DNA of 64,000 bases, taken from Onchidella celtica. Its lineage: Eukaryota > Mollusca > Gastropoda > Systellommatophora > Onchidiidae. This document shows positions 32,820 to 44,387 of the stretch, one piece after another. The notes beneath the pieces were generated by a model that was not told where the DNA came from, searched no databases, and saw only the letters and a program-made list of their open reading frames with translations. The stretch is taken from contig OZ007567.1 in assembly GCA_963931925.1 (NCBI GenBank), positions 95,660,176-95,724,175 on the forward strand. The letters are read 5' to 3'. Position 1 is the first letter of the stretch. Every line of letters begins with the position of its first letter. The position numbers and the translations under genes were made by a program.

Positions 32820-33735
32820 TCGCCCCCCCCCCCCCGACCCTCGTTCAGTTGTCCTTATGATCCATATGGCATAGATGGGGGAAGTGTAGATGCACTGAAA
32901 CAGTAAGTGAAGTGTGAGAGTCAACACCAGCTGTTTGTTCTTAATATCAGAATATTCCACCCATCCACCCATCCACCCACCCACCGGTTCCGACATGTCA
33001 TATTGTTCAAAAGTCCTATCCTTCCCCACCCCGCCCACAGTCCACTAACTTCCTTATCACACACCCCTTTCACAGTTACTGGTGAGAATCGGACGCACCC
33101 CCTCCCTGTCCTCCTCAAAGATAAATAGCAGCATTACCCCCCCACCCCCCCCCCCCGCTTCCCCCGTTAGTGGAAACCCCGAAAACAATTTCTTTGAACA
33201 AAGAGATTCTCGCAATATATTTCTATATAGTATTTTTCCTACTCCACGTTTAAATATTTTTGTGTGTGCATGCATGCGTGCGTGAGTGTATGGGTGTGCG
33301 TGTGCATGTGTGTATGTGTGTGTGCGTGTGCGTATGTGTGTGTGCGCATGTGTGTGTGCAGTGCGTGAAATAAGAAGAAATATTTTCAATCCAAACTCCA
33401 GTGCGGCTGTTTTGTAAACTGCAATTGACGGGAGAGACAGACGTACAGACATCGCTGAGTTCATGCCACAAATTGAGTTGGGGTTGGGGGGGGGGGGGTA
33501 AGCAGGGATGGGGCAAGAGAATCGGAGAGGGGATTGGGGGGGGGGGGGATTGTGATGTTTGTATAGGTGCAGAATAGATACCGCAGTTCTCCAGTTACAG
33601 AAAGACATGTCTGTGGCGAGAATTTCGTCTGACTGGGGCAGGGGTAGATATAACTATTGACATGCTGGATTGGGGAAATGGGCTTGGAGGGGGGGTGAAC
33701 CAGAGGTCTTTTTTGTGTGTGTGTGGGGGGGGGGG
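32820..33735. repeat. Cluster of poly-C/poly-G tracts with a (GT)n
   Basis: C runs at 32822-32836 and 33138-33157, G runs at 33486-33498, 33537-33549 and 33724-33734, with a (GT)n-type alternating purine-pyrimidine tract at 33259-33362 between them and an ACCC-rich patch at 32956-32984. Open frames across this area come from low complexity. Confidence 0.85.
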
Positions 33736-33794
33736 TTAAGGGAAGGGGGTGTCCATCCCCTGGATGGGTGTAGATACGAAGCCCAAAGTTCTTT

Positions 33795-34035
33795 GCCCTG
33801 AATGCGCCATGCCAGCACTGCTCTAGCAAGGCATCGATCATTTCTCGAACCAATTATAGACGAGCGCCGGAGATCGAAGCGCGGAGAATCGACAGCCCCG
33901 AAGAAAATCCCGTCCCTGCACCGGGCCGGCCGGCGAGATCTGGAGGATGCGCGCGCGAGTGCGTGCGGCGATGCAAGCCGAGTCTTCCCTCGAGCGCCCT
34001 CGCTGAGTTGCTGTCCCCTCGCACGAGCGCAGACG
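33795..34035. promoter_or_regulatory. CpG-rich segment (possible promoter/first exon)
   Basis: I count about 31 CpG in roughly 215 bp, including GCGCGCGCG and CCGGCCGGC, in an otherwise AT-rich, CpG-poor region. An 82-codon frame (33802-34050) spans it but shows no domain. On the minus strand a good splice donor (GTAAGT near 34048-34054) lies at its edge. May mark a host promoter; strand unknown. Confidence 0.4.
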
Positions 34036-34050
34036 CGCTTTTTTTTTTAA

Positions 34051-37000
34051 CTTACATCATCGGAAGCCGTGAGATTGTAGGGAGTAACGTTTCTCGCCTC
34101 TTACAGAATGTACGCACTAAACAAAAGCGGGTTATTTTTAATCCAAATCCGCTTTTGTTCTTGAAGATCTCGCTACCGATCAGTGGTATGGTTCTTCTCG
34201 TGTCACGCTTGAGTGCTCACGGGTCAAAGTGGAAATAAAAACCTATACAACTTTTTTTCGCAATCGAGGGCTGGATTATTTTATATACATTCTGCTTTGA
34301 TTCCTGTTACGTGATCACTGAGTACCGAGGTAAGATTTTAAGTATGTTACTTTTGTGAATGAAAGTTTTGTTTCGTTAGAAAGTAAGATATCACGACATT
34401 GTTTGTTTTTTTTTTTCAAGTTATTTCCCGACACAATTACTAGTTGAGTTATATGAAAGAGAAATCTGTTTGGTTTTGAGGATTTGGTAGCCATGGCATA
34501 ATTTGGGAACAGCATCGTGTTTAGCAATATTTATGTGTTTTCTCTAGAAAACATCGGGAGAACGAACTTCTGGCTAGACTAAAGGCATCTTTTCTTACGT
34601 AACAAACAGCTCTTCCACATGCGCACACACACCACAGTTCGTGAGCAAACTTTACCGTCTGCCTATGTATGAGAAATAAATCTGGTGGGCTGATCAAAAT
34701 CAAATATGAGGTTAAAGGAAGGAAAAGATATGGCGTGCTAAGAATGGCTGCTTTGAAAGATGCTCCAGAGATGTTGACTTAAGGAAGTTACCTTGATATT
34801 TCAAAAATACAAGCACACGAGGAAAAAAGATTGCACACCCACCGTGTGTTTTTATTTAAATTTAAATAAATAAAGTTCATTCATGAAAGTCTGTCCTGTC
34901 ATCGACAGCGGTGGAAGCTCGCCTACACTTTATTTCGTTTTAAGTTAAAAGTTTCTTTCATCTTTTTCTGAATGTTATCCAGGCAAACCTGCCAGTGCAG
35001 AACATAATATTATCAAATATTTACTACCGTCTACGTTTCAATGTAAAGAAACGCGAAACAATGGTTTCTAATAAAAGTTCTTTCTACCCAAAAATAGAAA
35101 CACTTTTCTTATGTCGTTACTATTTAAACATCAATGAATGGCTTACTGGGTGTCTGATGTGTAACTTTGGACAGAGTTTGAATAAATACGCAATTTAATT
35201 TTCAGCAATCAAATTCGCCAACAAATAATAGTGTGTTCTTTTAATATCTCTTTCGTTGCTTTTTCTGTAAACGTTTGACATTTCTGAGAAATAAGATCTC
35301 TGCCAACTCTTCTCAATCTCAAACTGCTGACTGGCTTATTGCATTGCCCGGATTGGAAACTCCTGAAAAATGAATGTCCTGGCGACACGCAAGATTTACA
35401 CGTTCTTATCTATTCTGTGGAACAATAATCTCTTTTGCAAATTTGGATGGAACCATTCCACTCTCTGCCTGCACGCTCTTCGTGCAAGAAAGAGATTTTA
35501 GGAATTTGTGGACACGTTTCTATCACTGGTTTATGGAAATACATAGCTGGGAGTTGGACGACAAATTTCAGTGACACACAAAATAATAGAGCATCCTCAT
35601 AGGTGGTGGTGAGCATTTGACCGATACTGTATTCGCGTGACGTGACCGTTCAGGATAAACTGACCAGGAATGTAAGGATAACTGTCCAAAATTCTCTGCC
35701 CGTCGTTCTGAAGAACATGAAGATGTTTCCACATTGCGTGAGGGGCAATGAAGTGATCTTTCTATAGAAGATAGATGTTTTGTGAGGCGGGGGGGGGGGG
35801 GGGGGGGTTTCACAAGATTTTCTTTTCTAAATTTTTTGTTTCTTGTTGTTGTTGTTTTCTTTATTGTTGCACTTATTTAACCGGTTTTGGGGCAAACCTT
35901 TGGCCATAGGTAAAATCCACATCAACTGATTCTCGAAACAGGTCATTCATGTTACCTAAATACATAGATAGAATGGAGTTTAATTCACTTGAATTATTTT
36001 TCATTCATTAATTGTAAATCTAACTTCCAATACTGGCCCTCAACTTCAGGAAACAGGAATATCATAATAAATATATTATTTAATATTATTCATCGTATCG
36101 CACACCACTGTTTTGGAAAAAAACTTTCATTTTTACTAGAAATGATATTAGGTGACAATAATTATTTTGTACCAGTTCTTTTGGAGGTCTGATACTTTAA
36201 ACTGGACTTCATACCGTGCTTGTCATGGTAAATTTATGAGTTTACCCAGTTTGGACATCAAAGGTCCCCAAATAAACTGGTATATCGTTTCCCAAGTAAA
36301 TAAATTCATTAATCAGATTCCTGTAAAGCACCTATGATGGGCTGTGGAACTGGATGATATGACGAAGGATATTTTATTTATTATATTTATGAAATAACAT
36401 TGCCATATAATACAATGAAATGATCACTGCAGTTCTGCTTATACTTTCTACGCTAAAGAAACAAAAATGTTATGCTTTCATAATTTCCGGTAAAATTGCA
36501 GTTTTCGATTAAGGAAGAGAAGGCTACAAGAAAATATTTTCCTCCATATTTTCAGTGATAAAAAACATTGACTGACTCGTTTGTTTAAACAAAAACAGCA
36601 ACACCAGACAACTCTGCCGTGTCACGACAAAAGACTGTATGGTCCAAAAAACAGAAGTTAGAAAGACGCAAAATAATATGCCGCGTTGCACTCTGAGTTA
36701 TGCTTTTATTCAATTTCTACTTTGTGATAACCAATCCAGATGAAAATGTACAGCACATTTTGTTGTACATGTATTATAAAAGAGTTCTAAAAACTGAATT
36801 TGACCTGGACTGGTATAAATATACGGCATTTTTTCATAAAACTATGGATGTGATTCCTGTTAAACATTTCTTTCGTCAAATAGTATGTGGAAAGAAGGAA
36901 AGAATGACACCCAGTGGACAATATTAATACAGTTATTATTGCTTGTGAATGTCGCTGTATTGTTTCTATTTGCCATTATAATTTTATATCAACCCATTTT

Positions 37001-37103
37001 AAATGCGAGTCAGTGAGAGGAATTTCTGATAATCTTGCAAGATAGTAAGAAGGTACTGACTAAAGTAGGATGCGAATGTAGAGGGCTGCTTTACGGAACT
37101 CTG
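34051..37103. other. Long stretch without recognisable genes
   Basis: AT-rich with a G-run at 35788-35807 and a TTG patch near 35844. Nothing else recognised. Confidence 0.5.
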
Positions 37104-37192
<89 letters not shown>

Positions 37193-37193
37193 G

Positions 37194-37248
<55 letters not shown>

Positions 37249-37249
37249 G

Positions 37250-37284
<35 letters not shown>

Positions 37285-37290
37285 GTTTGT
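37104..37290. repeat. (ATCT)n microsatellite
   Basis: About 185 bp of nearly pure ATCT with three GTCT interruptions; yields a Leu-Ser-Ile-Tyr frame by chance. Degenerate relatives continue to about 37400. Confidence 0.97.
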
Positions 37291-37400
37291 GTATCTATAT
37301 GATTATCTGGCTATTTAGCATGTGTCTCTATGAATCCACCGCTCATCTGTCCAGCCACCCATCATCTGTCTATTTATCTATCTGTCAGTCAGTCTGTCTA

Positions 37401-40400
37401 TCAGGTTTTTTTCATCAAGATCTCTCTCTATTAGGCGTTGCGTGTTTCTTATTTCAATGTATTCTACGTAATTACATGTATTTTTCTTTGCCCTCTTTTC
37501 TATAAGGAATCCGGAAATCTTTTTTCTCTACACACAGCTTTTTCTCACGTTCACTCCTCATCGTTTTCTTCTATTTTCATTCCTTTTTATCCTTTATTCT
37601 TCCACCCATCTCCTCTACTTTGCATCCATCACTCTTCATTCCTTCAGTTCTTCATTGTGTCGTATTTTGTATTTCTTTAAATGTATTTCCACTTCAAATC
37701 TCTACATTACTCCGCTTATCGTCGGCCGCGGCTTCTGTTTTGGGTGTGTTTAGATTTCTGTTCTTTCTTGCTAAACTTCTGTTTTATCATTTATTAAATT
37801 GTCCATCACATAACCTGCGTTCGTTCACAATGGAAGCGACATTCCATAATTATGATTCAAATATTATCTTGAATTGCTCTTGGGTGTCTTCGTGTCTTCT
37901 TTGTGTGTTTCTTTGTTTAAACTGCCATTTTATTATTTAATTATTTATAATTGATGCTCGAACCGACTGTATGTGCCTGAAATACGTAGATAGGAACAGC
38001 AGTGAGTGGGGAAAGTGTTTATGGTAACGGGAATAAGGAAGAGCTGGAGATTCCCTCTGATCACATACAGCGTGGTTATGATGTTCGGTTCCTGCTCACG
38101 GGGAGGCGGTTGGTGCTGGCCATAAAAGAGGCAATATCCAGAGGCTGTAACGTCACTCACTGCTTCCAGGAGGTGGAAAGGGTCGGTAGTCCTACAGCAG
38201 TTCACCCATGAAGTTGTACTTTTTGGTGTTAATTTCCTCTCCTCGGAGGCATGGAAAGTGTTGGCGGCTAGGAGGTGTTATGACCGCCCAGGTTGGTAGT
38301 CTTTTTATAGGAAAGTCGTTAAGTCAGGGGCTGTTTAGATGATTCGTGATGGTGGGGGGTGGAGGCGGGGATGAGGAGAAGGGGAATCATAGAATCTTGT
38401 GTGACTTTAGATGTAACCGTATTTTAATATTGCTTTGAGGGTGAGTAAGAGCATGGGAGGGTATTGAATTGCTTGCATGAGACCGCGCTAGAGAGAGAGA
38501 GAGAGAGAGAGGCACAGACAAAGGCAAAGACAGAAAGAGAGAGAGAGAGAGAAAGACATGCACACAGAGAAAGAAAACCACACACACACACAATACGAAG
38601 AGAAACGTGTAAGTGTGGGATGGATGGGACAGGCAAAAAATGAGCGGTTTTATATGTATGCGAGTGTGCGTCCCCCTGGGGAAGGGGTGGGGGTGGATCT
38701 TCCCAGCAGAAAAAAATTAGAATAAATAAACAATCAAACAACGACAAAACAATGACTGAATCCTCTGTTTGTACCGTCAGTCAAATTCAGCACTGAAACA
38801 GCGGCGCCTGGCCCCAGGTTAACCAGGACGTCAAAATTGTACACGACCGGAAACCTAAAACTGCCACCCACATGAAAAAATAACAACAATGACAACAGAC
38901 TCGAATGACTCGACTTGAACTATCTGGGGTGTTCTCTAATCAGGTAGGCGTTTGATTTCCTTAATAACACGGCAGTTCATCATAGAAATCATAGCATGTC
39001 AGTCTATCAGTGCCACAGCTCGGATGTGAAACATGAAATTTGCTGAGAGCAGGACCATTTGGCTTTCTCTGTAAATTGATAACATGCCCACCTTTGATAA
39101 TTATGGTGGTTGTACGACAATGTAAAAGGTGAAAACGTCTATTTCAATGCTTCAAAAATATTTATTTCATGAGCTACATCCTGTAGTGTACTGAGACATT
39201 TTCTCTTAGGCACTTTCGGAATTTAACAAAATGGCAGGACTACATTCAATGTAAGTTCTTGATTTTGGTTGTCGAAGTGGAACTGGCTGTAGGGAATGCT
39301 CAAGGATAGATTCTCTATTTGTTGGAGAATCTACTTCTTTTATTATTTTGAAAACCAAAGTTATAATTTCTCCAATCTGTGAAGTAAAGTGATCCTGGAC
39401 ATTGGCGTTCAAGGGGTATAATCTTAACTCAAGCGCTGGATTAGGTTACAGTGCTACCAATATTTTTCAGTAGCAAATCATTCTGTAACTAGAGACGTGA
39501 AGTTCAGGACTATTTCAGTAAACCTGGAGATTTGAATTAGGGCATTCAATTTATTAAAACGTCAACTGTTAAAAAACCCTGAATGAAAATTTTATTATCT
39601 TCCGTAACATTATCTTACACTGCCCTCTGATCTTTCCCTGTTTTTCCAGCTACATGTCGAGACATTCTGTTTGTCCGTGCTGTCCAGTTTCGACCCAAGG
39701 TTATCCTTAAGTCATTTTGAGCTCTTCAGGATTCATATACACAGTAACATGAAGGCTACAGTCTCATGTTTCGAAAAAAGAAATTGCTGAACACACAGTC
39801 ATGAAACTTTAGGAGATGAAAAAAAAAATGGAATAAGCTTTGTTTGTTGAGCCAGTTTGCGGATAAATCGTTCTGAAGTGAACAGTTATTATAAGGACAG
39901 AAAACAAGAATACTGAGAGGTTGTAGATTTCCTTCGCAACCTTTTGAATCCAATTCTAAAATTAGGCACAGCGACCTATGAATAGCACAATAGCGTCATC
40001 CCTCCGTTACTGGGCGGGGCAGTCTGGTGAAGAATTAAACTATTATGGTGCACATAATGATATGAATTGAGAAGCTGAGAAATGCACTACTATTTTTGTA
40101 AGATCAGATATAGGCTAGGCCATTCTGCCTCTTTGTAATATAGTGTCATTTTGGTGATTGTGGGCGTGAAAAAAACACCAACAAAATTTCTAAATGAAAC
40201 TTGACCCTTCTATCCCTCTGGGTACGCGTCAGCTGTGCAAGAGCCGCTGTTGGGAAAGCGGGAGGGGAGGGAAGGTGCTGGGGTGCTGAATGAATCATTG
40301 AGACAGACAAGGGCGAGAGCATTTCTTTGTCTTCGCTAACAGAAGTTGTGGAAGGAGGAAGAAAATGCATATCTTTAGACAACATTTACACCCGGGCAAC

Positions 40401-40410
40401 AACAAACATA
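37401..40410. other. Non-coding stretch with small GA/CA tracts
   Basis: (GA)n at 38490-38512 and 38536-38553 with (CA)n at 38580-38592. A 69-codon frame at 38002-38211 is not recognisable. No gene supported. Confidence 0.45.
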
Positions 40411-40459
40411 ATACACTCGTATAATACACTCGTATAATACACTCGTATAATACACTCGG
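40411..40459. repeat. 13-bp tandem repeat, ~4 copies
   Basis: TATAATACACTCG repeated without spacers. Confidence 0.9.
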
Positions 40460-42908
40460 GGTTTTCTGGGGTGGAGGAAGAAAAAATATGAAAGAGGCCG
40501 CTTTCTTCACGCTTACGCTAAACTGGGACGATTTCTAATTATGAATCTCAAATCATCGAATGGCTCTTACTTTCTGGCATGAGTTTGAGAGTGCTCAATT
40601 TTTGCCTGTAGTGAAGAGATATTGTGAGACCCTGTGATATTTTTAATGGGCGTAAATCTTTCGGCATTTTGTCCAGTTGACCCCCCGCCCCCACACACAC
40701 ACACACATATACACCACTACCACCCCTCCCCCCAAAATCATTGTGATGCATGAATACTTTTTTTTTTAATCTACTCTGTGAGGTGCACGAACGCTGTAAT
40801 GAGGAGGTTTGTTTAAGTAACCCTCACTACTTTTACCATGTCTAGGCAATTCTTGTTTCAGTTCAGAATGAGCTATCGCGTTGTCTGCTGTGTCCTGACT
40901 GTGTTTTTACAAGCTCCAACGATGGCCGAAAAAGAAAAAAAAAATTAATTACGGGCCCAGAATGTAGGTGCGTCCCATTGATTTTCACAACAGGGCTTCC
41001 GTGTTGTGTTTGTGTGTGTGTGTGTGTGTATACGTGCGTGCGTGTGTGTGTGTGTGTTCGTGCGTGCGTGTGTGTGTGTGTGTGCGCGTGTGTTCCTCAG
41101 TATGGTTGTTTACCCGGGTCATTGTGACTTAAGGCAATTTTTAGCTACAGAATCTTGATGATAGTTGTAGAACATGACAGCACAGCATGCAGCCGGTAAA
41201 CGATTTTGAATCGATTTGGATTTGTCTGGGAACAATGGTCTGTCAGCTGCTGAGGGCAGACATAGTCAAGGATGCACTTTCTGTTGTCTTCATGCTTTTT
41301 CCTTGTCTCGTCTTGACTCACTGTAGGTTGTGAGAAAGTTGTGTCCTGTCTAATAATTCATTCTTGGCAAGTGTCTCGTGTCAGCTGATAAAAATCATAT
41401 TTAGAAATTTTAATGCACTGTAGACTGCTGAGGGAATCGGATTTTCGTAAGTTAGAAGGAATGGCAGAATGCTTCCATGAGATACTGGACATTAAGATTT
41501 TCAGACACTGCTCCTGTATTGCGAAATAATCAGTTATGTGAGAATGATTTTCAGCGAACACCTTTCAACAATATCTGAAGTCTTGATCCCTCTTTTTAAA
41601 CTGGAGATATGCAATGTCCTCGTGCCCACGACAGGATACCGAACTCTCTGGGTGTACCGGTACCATAAATTAGATTGTAAAATGCATCGCTGGCACACCA
41701 ATGAACGTTCACAGATATCATGATAATGACATCTGGAAATATTGAAGTTACTTGAATCTAGGTCAGATTTATTTTGTTGTATTTATGTCTCGCTGCACCG
41801 CTTCAACGAGTCGCGTTCCCATCGTTACCCACTGGTGAGATTGTATTTATATTATTATTATAAAACAAGATACTTGGTTTTTCAAAAACATATTCGTTCA
41901 AACGCGGTGACAAAATCGTTTCTCCTACGCCAGATTATGTAGGTGGTACTGATTTTCATGGCCCGGAACTGTTCAGCATTATATAGGGAAACACCAATTT
42001 GACGTGGACTACCTATCCCCCACCGTCCGCCACCTCCTAACGATTTGACCAGCTGGGTCCTATTGTCATCGTTTTCACTGCTCGGGTCACAAAACAAAAG
42101 ATGTTATTGATAAGCAGACGGGCTCCATTCACAGCCTTGCAAGCAAAACAGAGAATTACTATGGGTGTGTATATCAATGCACTGAGATTGGGATGCGTTC
42201 AGGGTCAGCACTTTGTTTGATTGTAAACGTATGGCCAAGGCCAGCGAACTCTTACCAGATGAAATCATTGTACTTTTATTTGTAAATGATGGCAAAAGGA
42301 CAAAAATCTTATCGATTCAACCCTATTGTTTGTCATGTTATTATTGGGTTTTTCAGTTTATTTGAAGAACTACAATGGTAATTTCTGGAACTATAACAAG
42401 CTAGTGTGCAACATAACACATTATTTCCTTTCATGCTAACCTAAACAGTGATTCAGTGCGAAACTGTAGTTTCGATGACCCACTTCAAAATGGAAATAGA
42501 AGATAATTTAATGCTACTACATTATTCGCCGTTCTGAATTGCCCCCAGGAACTGAATTAATTTCTGACCAGTTTGTCGTGTTATTGGAGTGAAAATCCCG
42601 GAAATATTTCTATGGAAGAACATCCTGACGTCATTATTTAGATCAACAGATAGGGTGGGCAAGGACCGGAGGGTGAACAGCTTTCCAGTACATGCCAAAC
42701 CGGCCTGCTGTGCTTTCTGTAATCAAGGACAAAGAGACATTGTGGAAATAGCAGGTTCTTATATTTTATTATTATACATCTTACAGATTCACAGTGTAAC
42801 GATGGTTTCAGAATTTCAGAATTCACACAAATGATGTGATCGGCAGATTGTAGAAAACTTGATACATTGGCGTCAGTACACCTCCCTCCGCCGTTGTTGT
42901 TGTTGTTG
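40460..42908. other. Non-coding stretch with C-rich and GT tracts
   Basis: CCCCCCGCCCCCACACAC at about 40681-40705; (GT)n interrupted by CGTG at 41007-41093, an alternating purine-pyrimidine tract. CRE octamer at 42625-42632. No gene recognised. Confidence 0.5.
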
Positions 42909-43137
42909 TTTTAATTTTCCCCTGTCCTTTCTCTTTTGTCAGTCACCCATCTCCCAATCCTCGTTTTAATTTTCCCCTGTCCTTTTTCTTTTGTCAGTCA
43001 CCCATCTCCCAATCCTCGTTTTAATTTTCCCCTGTCCTTTCTCTTTTGTCAGTCACCCATCTCCCAATCCTCGTTTTAATTTTCCCGTCCTTTTTCTTTT
43101 GTCAGTTACCCATCTCCCAATCCTCGTTTTAATTTTC
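42909..43137. repeat. 55-bp tandem repeat, four copies plus a partial
   Basis: Units at 42909-42963, 42964-43018, 43019-43073 and a 53-bp unit at 43074-43126, then 11 bp of a fifth. Each starts TTTTAATTTTCCCCTGTCC and ends TCTCCCAATCCTCG. Near identity indicates recent expansion. Confidence 0.96.
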
Positions 43138-44151
43138 CGCCGGAGAAACACATTATTTGAAAGCTTTTGTTTTCTCAAACATTGTTGCTTGCAATAAGAT
43201 GCCACTGGCCGACTACTTTGACTTAAATGCCAGTAATTTTCTTAAAATAACACTGCTGAAGTTTGTTCTCTGTCACTGAACGGGGTTAATTCCTACTTTA
43301 GAGTTAAGCAAATACCAGAACGCCGAGACATCTTAGCTTGAAGCGTTTGGTCAATATTCTCCCGACAACCGACAAAAGAGTTGAATATCTTTTATATTTT
43401 TTTTTAAGCCGTTTTTCTTGATCTGACCAGGGAATTGTCTCTTGGTTCTGAACACATTTTGTGTAATTCTTTTTAAATTTACGACAAGAATCACTCGATC
43501 TGAATACCAGAGGGACTTTGGTCTTGGGGGACGTCATAGTGATTGCAGAACTTTTAATCGGCAAATGGGGGTGACTTTAATGAGACCTGCGGATGGTGTG
43601 ACATTTAAAGTTTTCTTTTTAATATGTCTGAGAGGGTGTTTGAAATTCACTATGACGTACTCTTTACCTTAGTGACAGAAAGGTAACACCGAACATCACC
43701 AAAAAGGTATTACCCTCAAAGTTTTCTTTGAACACAAATATTGCGACATCGTATTAAATATTTTTATTACGGCTTAGATACCGACTTGCTTTACTGTAGA
43801 AGTCACATAACACTTAGAATCTAAGTACCTTGTCCCAATCCACAGATCCCTGCCTTCCCTCTCAAACTTCCAGCGCGAAAAATCCGTGGAGCAAAACCTT
43901 TGATATATCAAATTTCAAAGACCTAAATGACATAATATGCATAAACGAAAGGCGATAAGTGATCTCTTATCTCCATTCCAGCCGGGTGCCATCTTTGGCC
44001 AAAAATTATTTGTACGGAGTAGTTTCCTGAATCTAAGCAATCCTGTATCTGACGGAAGTCATAATACTGATTGGAAATTTGCTATTAGTGCACGCGAAAC
44101 TTCTGTCTGGACTCTAAACTTTTCCTTTGTTCTCACGTACTGAATTCTCAG
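43138..44151. other. Non-coding stretch, nothing recognised
   Basis: Mixed AT-rich sequence; no supported frame or element boundary. Confidence 0.5.
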
Positions 44152-44387
44152 TTAACCCTCAAGGGCCCGCCCCTACATCTGCTCGTGGGAAAATTCTGAT
44201 TTTGTGGGAATTTGTTCTTGGGGGCATAATTAAGAGATTATCATGATCATATTGATCATTGGTTGATTTAATGTATATTGTAGAAGTTACTGAAAATGAC
44301 TTTTCTCGCCTTGAGTTCATGTGGGAACTGCTGCCAAATGAGAAATTTCTGTGCATCACTGGTGATACATGGGGCTTCGAGGGTTAA
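44152..44387. mobile_element. piggyBac-type MITE, ~228 bp
   Basis: TTAA at 44152-44155 followed by CCCTCAAGGGCCCGCCCC; at the other end GGGGCTTCGAGGG followed by TTAA at 44384-44387. Short inverted ends starting CCCTC with TTAA on both sides copy the arrangement of the 2.4-kb piggyBac element (ends CCCTCTAGTG). No coding capacity. Confidence 0.65.

Noticed and set aside
33057-33608. 183-codon minus-strand frame
   Set aside because: Crosses poly-C, poly-G and (GT)n tracts; no domain.
38002-38211. 69-codon frame with normal amino-acid composition
   Set aside because: I cannot relate it to any family and there is no neighbouring exon or splice signal to support it; could be checked with transcripts.
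42909-43137. Possible CRISPR array
   Set aside because: Units are contiguous with no spacers, and the genome is eukaryotic. The compound array at 56726-57425 was rejected for the same reasons.
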